10,198 nucleotides of DNA from Roseimaritima sp. (lineage in GTDB: Bacteria; Planctomycetota; Planctomycetia; Pirellulales; Pirellulaceae), in assembly GCA_007124075.1 (NCBI GenBank), contig SLFV01000524.1:1-10198 (forward strand), given 5' to 3'. Shown piece after piece: positions 8,396 to 10,198 of the stretch. The notes beneath the pieces are model-generated. The model was given only the letters and a program-made list of their open reading frames with translations. It was not told the origin of the DNA and searched no databases. Within the stretch, counting starts at the first letter, position 1. Every line of letters starts with the position of its first letter. The position numbers were made by a program, and so were the translations under genes.

Positions 8396-8932
8396 ATGCA
8401 CGAATCACCAACTCCCCCAGTTTCACCCTTAGAACGATTTTTCTCTGGGCTGAACGAATATATTTTTCACGGTCGATTGGGCGTCGCGGATGTTCAGTTG
8501 GTTGATTATCTGAGTGACCTGCTGTTGCGGTTTGTACGGACCGATGCCTTGGTTCGCGTCCGCAAGCGAACAGGACAACCGGTGGCCGAGGTAGTTCAGA
8601 TGATGATGGAAGCCGAACGTCGGGTCGGTTTGGCAAAGCGGGATGTCCACCGACACATTGGTGACGTCACCCTTTTTTGGACCGGAATGTTTCCCGAAAG
8701 CCTGCAGCGACAAGCTCCGGTGCAAACAGTCGATGGATTCATCAATTATTATCGCCAGGGTAAGCGGGCGTATGCGATCGCCGCGGAAATCGAGGCCGAT
8801 GAGTCGCGACCCGCAGGGGAGTTGCTGCAGCGGTTGAGCGAGCAATTTGAAATGTGTGCCTACGGACTCCGTGAAGTTCGTCGCGAATGGGAGGAGCACT
8901 CCGGCGGCGAGGGGAACCTGTTGTTGTCGTAG
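8396..8932 (+). CDS. Conserved-looking hypothetical protein, helical and soluble
   Basis: A 178-residue protein I cannot assign to a named family. It is predicted by eye to be mostly alpha-helical, with no signal peptide or membrane segment. The N-terminal part reads SPLERFFSGLNEYIFHGRLG; VDYLSDLLLRFVR follows at 36-48, and then a run of amphipathic helices. The most distinctive stretch is HRHIGDVTLFWTGMFPESL at about 85-103, which looks like a conserved motif. The C-terminal third is charged (QRLSEQFEMCAYGLREVRRE). The in-frame extension upstream to 8285 is rejected because of the strong ribosome binding site at 8384. It follows the FHA gene on the same strand after 170 bases. A TTGACC at 8278-8283 followed by AT-rich sequence near 8298-8304 could be its own weak promoter. 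The stop is TAG. It is confidently coding; the function is unknown. Confidence 0.8.
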   Translation: MHESPTPPVSPLERFFSGLNEYIFHGRLGVADVQLVDYLSDLLLRFVRTDALVRVRKRTGQPVAEVVQMMMEAERRVGLAKRDVHRHIGDVTLFWTGMFPESLQRQAPVQTVDGFINYYRQGKRAYAIAAEIEADESRPAGELLQRLSEQFEMCAYGLREVRREWEEHSGGEGNLLLS

Positions 8933-9043
8933 TGTCCGAAATTCGTATCCGACGGCAAAGGTCGTTGCGGCGAAGCCAGATTGCGGCTAACAATAATGAT
9001 CGCCAGACTACGTTTGAATTCCCTTGCGCCAGAAAGTCCGCAG

Positions 9044-10060
9044 ATGACTCCTGATGATTTCCGCTTGCCACGCCGTGAATGGTTGGCGTATGCCGCCGTG
9101 TTTGGGCCTACGGTGATGGGGACTGCCGCTGCCGCGATGACACAGTCCCCCCCGCAAGTCGCCGGAAAGCCAGCCCACGCCGCAAAACGGTACAAGATGA
9201 AGAAATCGATCAACCTGTGGGCTTTGCCATATCCCGACACGATGGACCTGAGGCAGTGTTTGGAAGTCTGCAAAGCGGCGGGGTTTGATGCCGTGGAATT
9301 GAATTACGACTTGGAAAGCGATATTTCGATCCAGGCCAATGAGCGACAGTTGCAGGAAGTTGGAAAATTAACGCGAGATTTGGGACTGGAGGTTTCCGGG
9401 CTGTGTTCATTTTTGTTTTGGCCCTATTCGCTGACATCCAACGACCCGCAACGTCGCGCCAAAGGTCGTGAACTGTTGCCCAAGATGATTGATGCGGCGC
9501 ATCAGTTGGGGACTGCCAATCTGTTGGTCGTCCCGGGAGCTGTCTATATTCCCTGGTCACCCGAACCGGAACCCGTTGCCTCGGACGTTTGCTGGCAGCG
9601 GGCAACCGAGTCATTGGCGGCGGTGCTGCCACAGGCCAAACAGGCAGGGGTTTTCCTGAATGTCGAAAACATCTTTGCCAACGGGTTTCTGATGACACCC
9701 ATGGAAATGAATCGGTTTGTCGATGCGTTTGAATCCGACCAAATCGGCGTTCATTTTGATACGGGGAATATCATGCAGTTCCAGTTTCCAGAGGACTGGA
9801 TTCGGCAATTGGGGTCTCGGATTAACAACGTTCACTTGAAGGAATACAGCAAACAAGCCGGAACGCAGTTCTCGCTGGAATCCTTCCGCCCTTTGCTCGA
9901 TGGTACCACCGATTGGCCGGACGTCCTAGACGCGTTTACCGAGGTGGGATACGAGGGTTATTTGACGTTCGAATACTTTCACCCCTTTCCTCACTACCCC
10001 GAAGCGCTCGTCTATCACACCTCAGATGCTTTAGATCGTATGCTGGGACGTACCGTTTAG
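9044..10060 (+). CDS. Sugar phosphate isomerase/epimerase-like TIM barrel with twin-arginine signal
   Basis: A 338-residue protein of the AP-endonuclease-2/xylose-isomerase-like TIM barrel superfamily, which includes hydroxypyruvate isomerase and many sugar epimerases. The barrel starts at KSINLWALPYPDTMDL (about 54-69). Likely metal ligands are Glu208 (FLNVEN), Asp239 (VHFDTGN), His264 (NNVHLKEY) and Glu310 (YLTFEYF), so the metal site looks intact. Ahead of the barrel is a twin-arginine segment, LPRREWLAYAAVF (Arg10-Arg11), then a hydrophobic stretch and AAAAM. This implies folded export by the Tat system to the periplasm, a common arrangement for such enzymes in planctomycetes. The substrate cannot be read from sequence. 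The ATG at 9044 puts the RR near the N-terminus. An ATG at 8996 or a TTG at 8981 would give longer n-regions and cannot be excluded. No neighbour shows which sugar is handled. The stop is TAG. Confidence 0.88.
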   Translation: MTPDDFRLPRREWLAYAAVFGPTVMGTAAAAMTQSPPQVAGKPAHAAKRYKMKKSINLWALPYPDTMDLRQCLEVCKAAGFDAVELNYDLESDISIQANERQLQEVGKLTRDLGLEVSGLCSFLFWPYSLTSNDPQRRAKGRELLPKMIDAAHQLGTANLLVVPGAVYIPWSPEPEPVASDVCWQRATESLAAVLPQAKQAGVFLNVENIFANGFLMTPMEMNRFVDAFESDQIGVHFDTGNIMQFQFPEDWIRQLGSRINNVHLKEYSKQAGTQFSLESFRPLLDGTTDWPDVLDAFTEVGYEGYLTFEYFHPFPHYPEALVYHTSDALDRMLGRTV

Positions 10061-10198
10061 GAACCGTTCGCTTGACGCGGAACACTAATGGACTCCGCGT
10101 ACGCCAGTTCCCCGGTCCGGCCATCGTAGTACTGGAAAACGACTTGGGGATGAGGGTAAGCCACCAAGCGTTGGTCGCCTAACTGCTGCGGCATATTA
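10057..10198 (-). CDS. 3' end of a minus-strand gene entering from the right edge, unidentified
   Basis: On the minus strand a frame is open from the window edge to TAA at 10059-10057. It contains an ATG at 10194 giving 45 residues, among them LVAYPHPQVVFQYYDGR and ELAYAESISVPR. The frame stays open to the edge, so this is more likely the tail of a longer protein than a complete small gene. Its codon third positions resemble those of neighbouring genes. It ends tail to tail with the isomerase-like gene with a 4-base overlap. I do not recognise the family. Confidence 0.5.
   Translation of the reverse strand, partial: NMPQQLGDQRLVAYPHPQVVFQYYDGRTGELAYAESISVPRQANGS

Noticed and set aside
9210..9698. 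Minus-strand open frame of 162 codons
   Set aside because: It is antisense to the isomerase-like TIM barrel, is Arg/Pro-rich as shadow frames often are, and shows no domain.

Overview
The window looks like chromosomal DNA of a planctomycete, probably of the Rhodopirellula/Pirellulaceae type. That is an inference from the RpoC sequence style, a short lipoprotein of a kind common in that group, a Tat-exported TIM-barrel protein, moderate GC, and loosely packed genes on both strands. No tRNA, rRNA, CRISPR array, insertion sequence or prophage gene was seen.

Layout. (1) 1-3515, plus strand: the last three quarters or so of rpoC (RNA polymerase beta'), with its 5' end outside the window. An in-frame TAG at 165-167 cuts it exactly at the end of switch 2, inside a short cluster of changes at otherwise very conserved residues. 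(2) 3542-3577: a perfect 12-bp inverted repeat between convergent genes. (3) 3612-5814, minus strand: a compact operon read as rpe (ribulose-phosphate 3-epimerase), then a histidine-phosphatase-fold protein that has lost both catalytic histidines, then a DUF58 protein. The last two overlap by 55 bases. (4) 5815-6139: a 325-base non-coding gap with T-rich runs. (5) 6140-6512, plus strand: a small lipoprotein gene that looks damaged. Its signal peptide is split over two frames, and its C-terminus is short and overlaps the next gene tail to tail. (6) 6463-7602, minus strand: a YhcC/TIGR01212-type radical SAM protein. (7) 7743-8225, plus strand: a single-FHA-domain protein. (8) 8396-8932, plus strand: an unrecognised helical protein with a very strong ribosome binding site. 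(9) 9044-10060, plus strand: a sugar phosphate isomerase/epimerase-like TIM barrel with a twin-arginine signal. (10) 10057-10198, minus strand: the apparent 3' end of another gene running in from the right edge.

How the genes relate. Most are housekeeping or singletons. The only clear operon is rpe / dead phosphatase / DUF58. No defence, secretion or biosynthetic cluster is visible. The most unusual signals are the broken, or possibly naturally split, rpoC and the apparently catalytically dead phosphatase.
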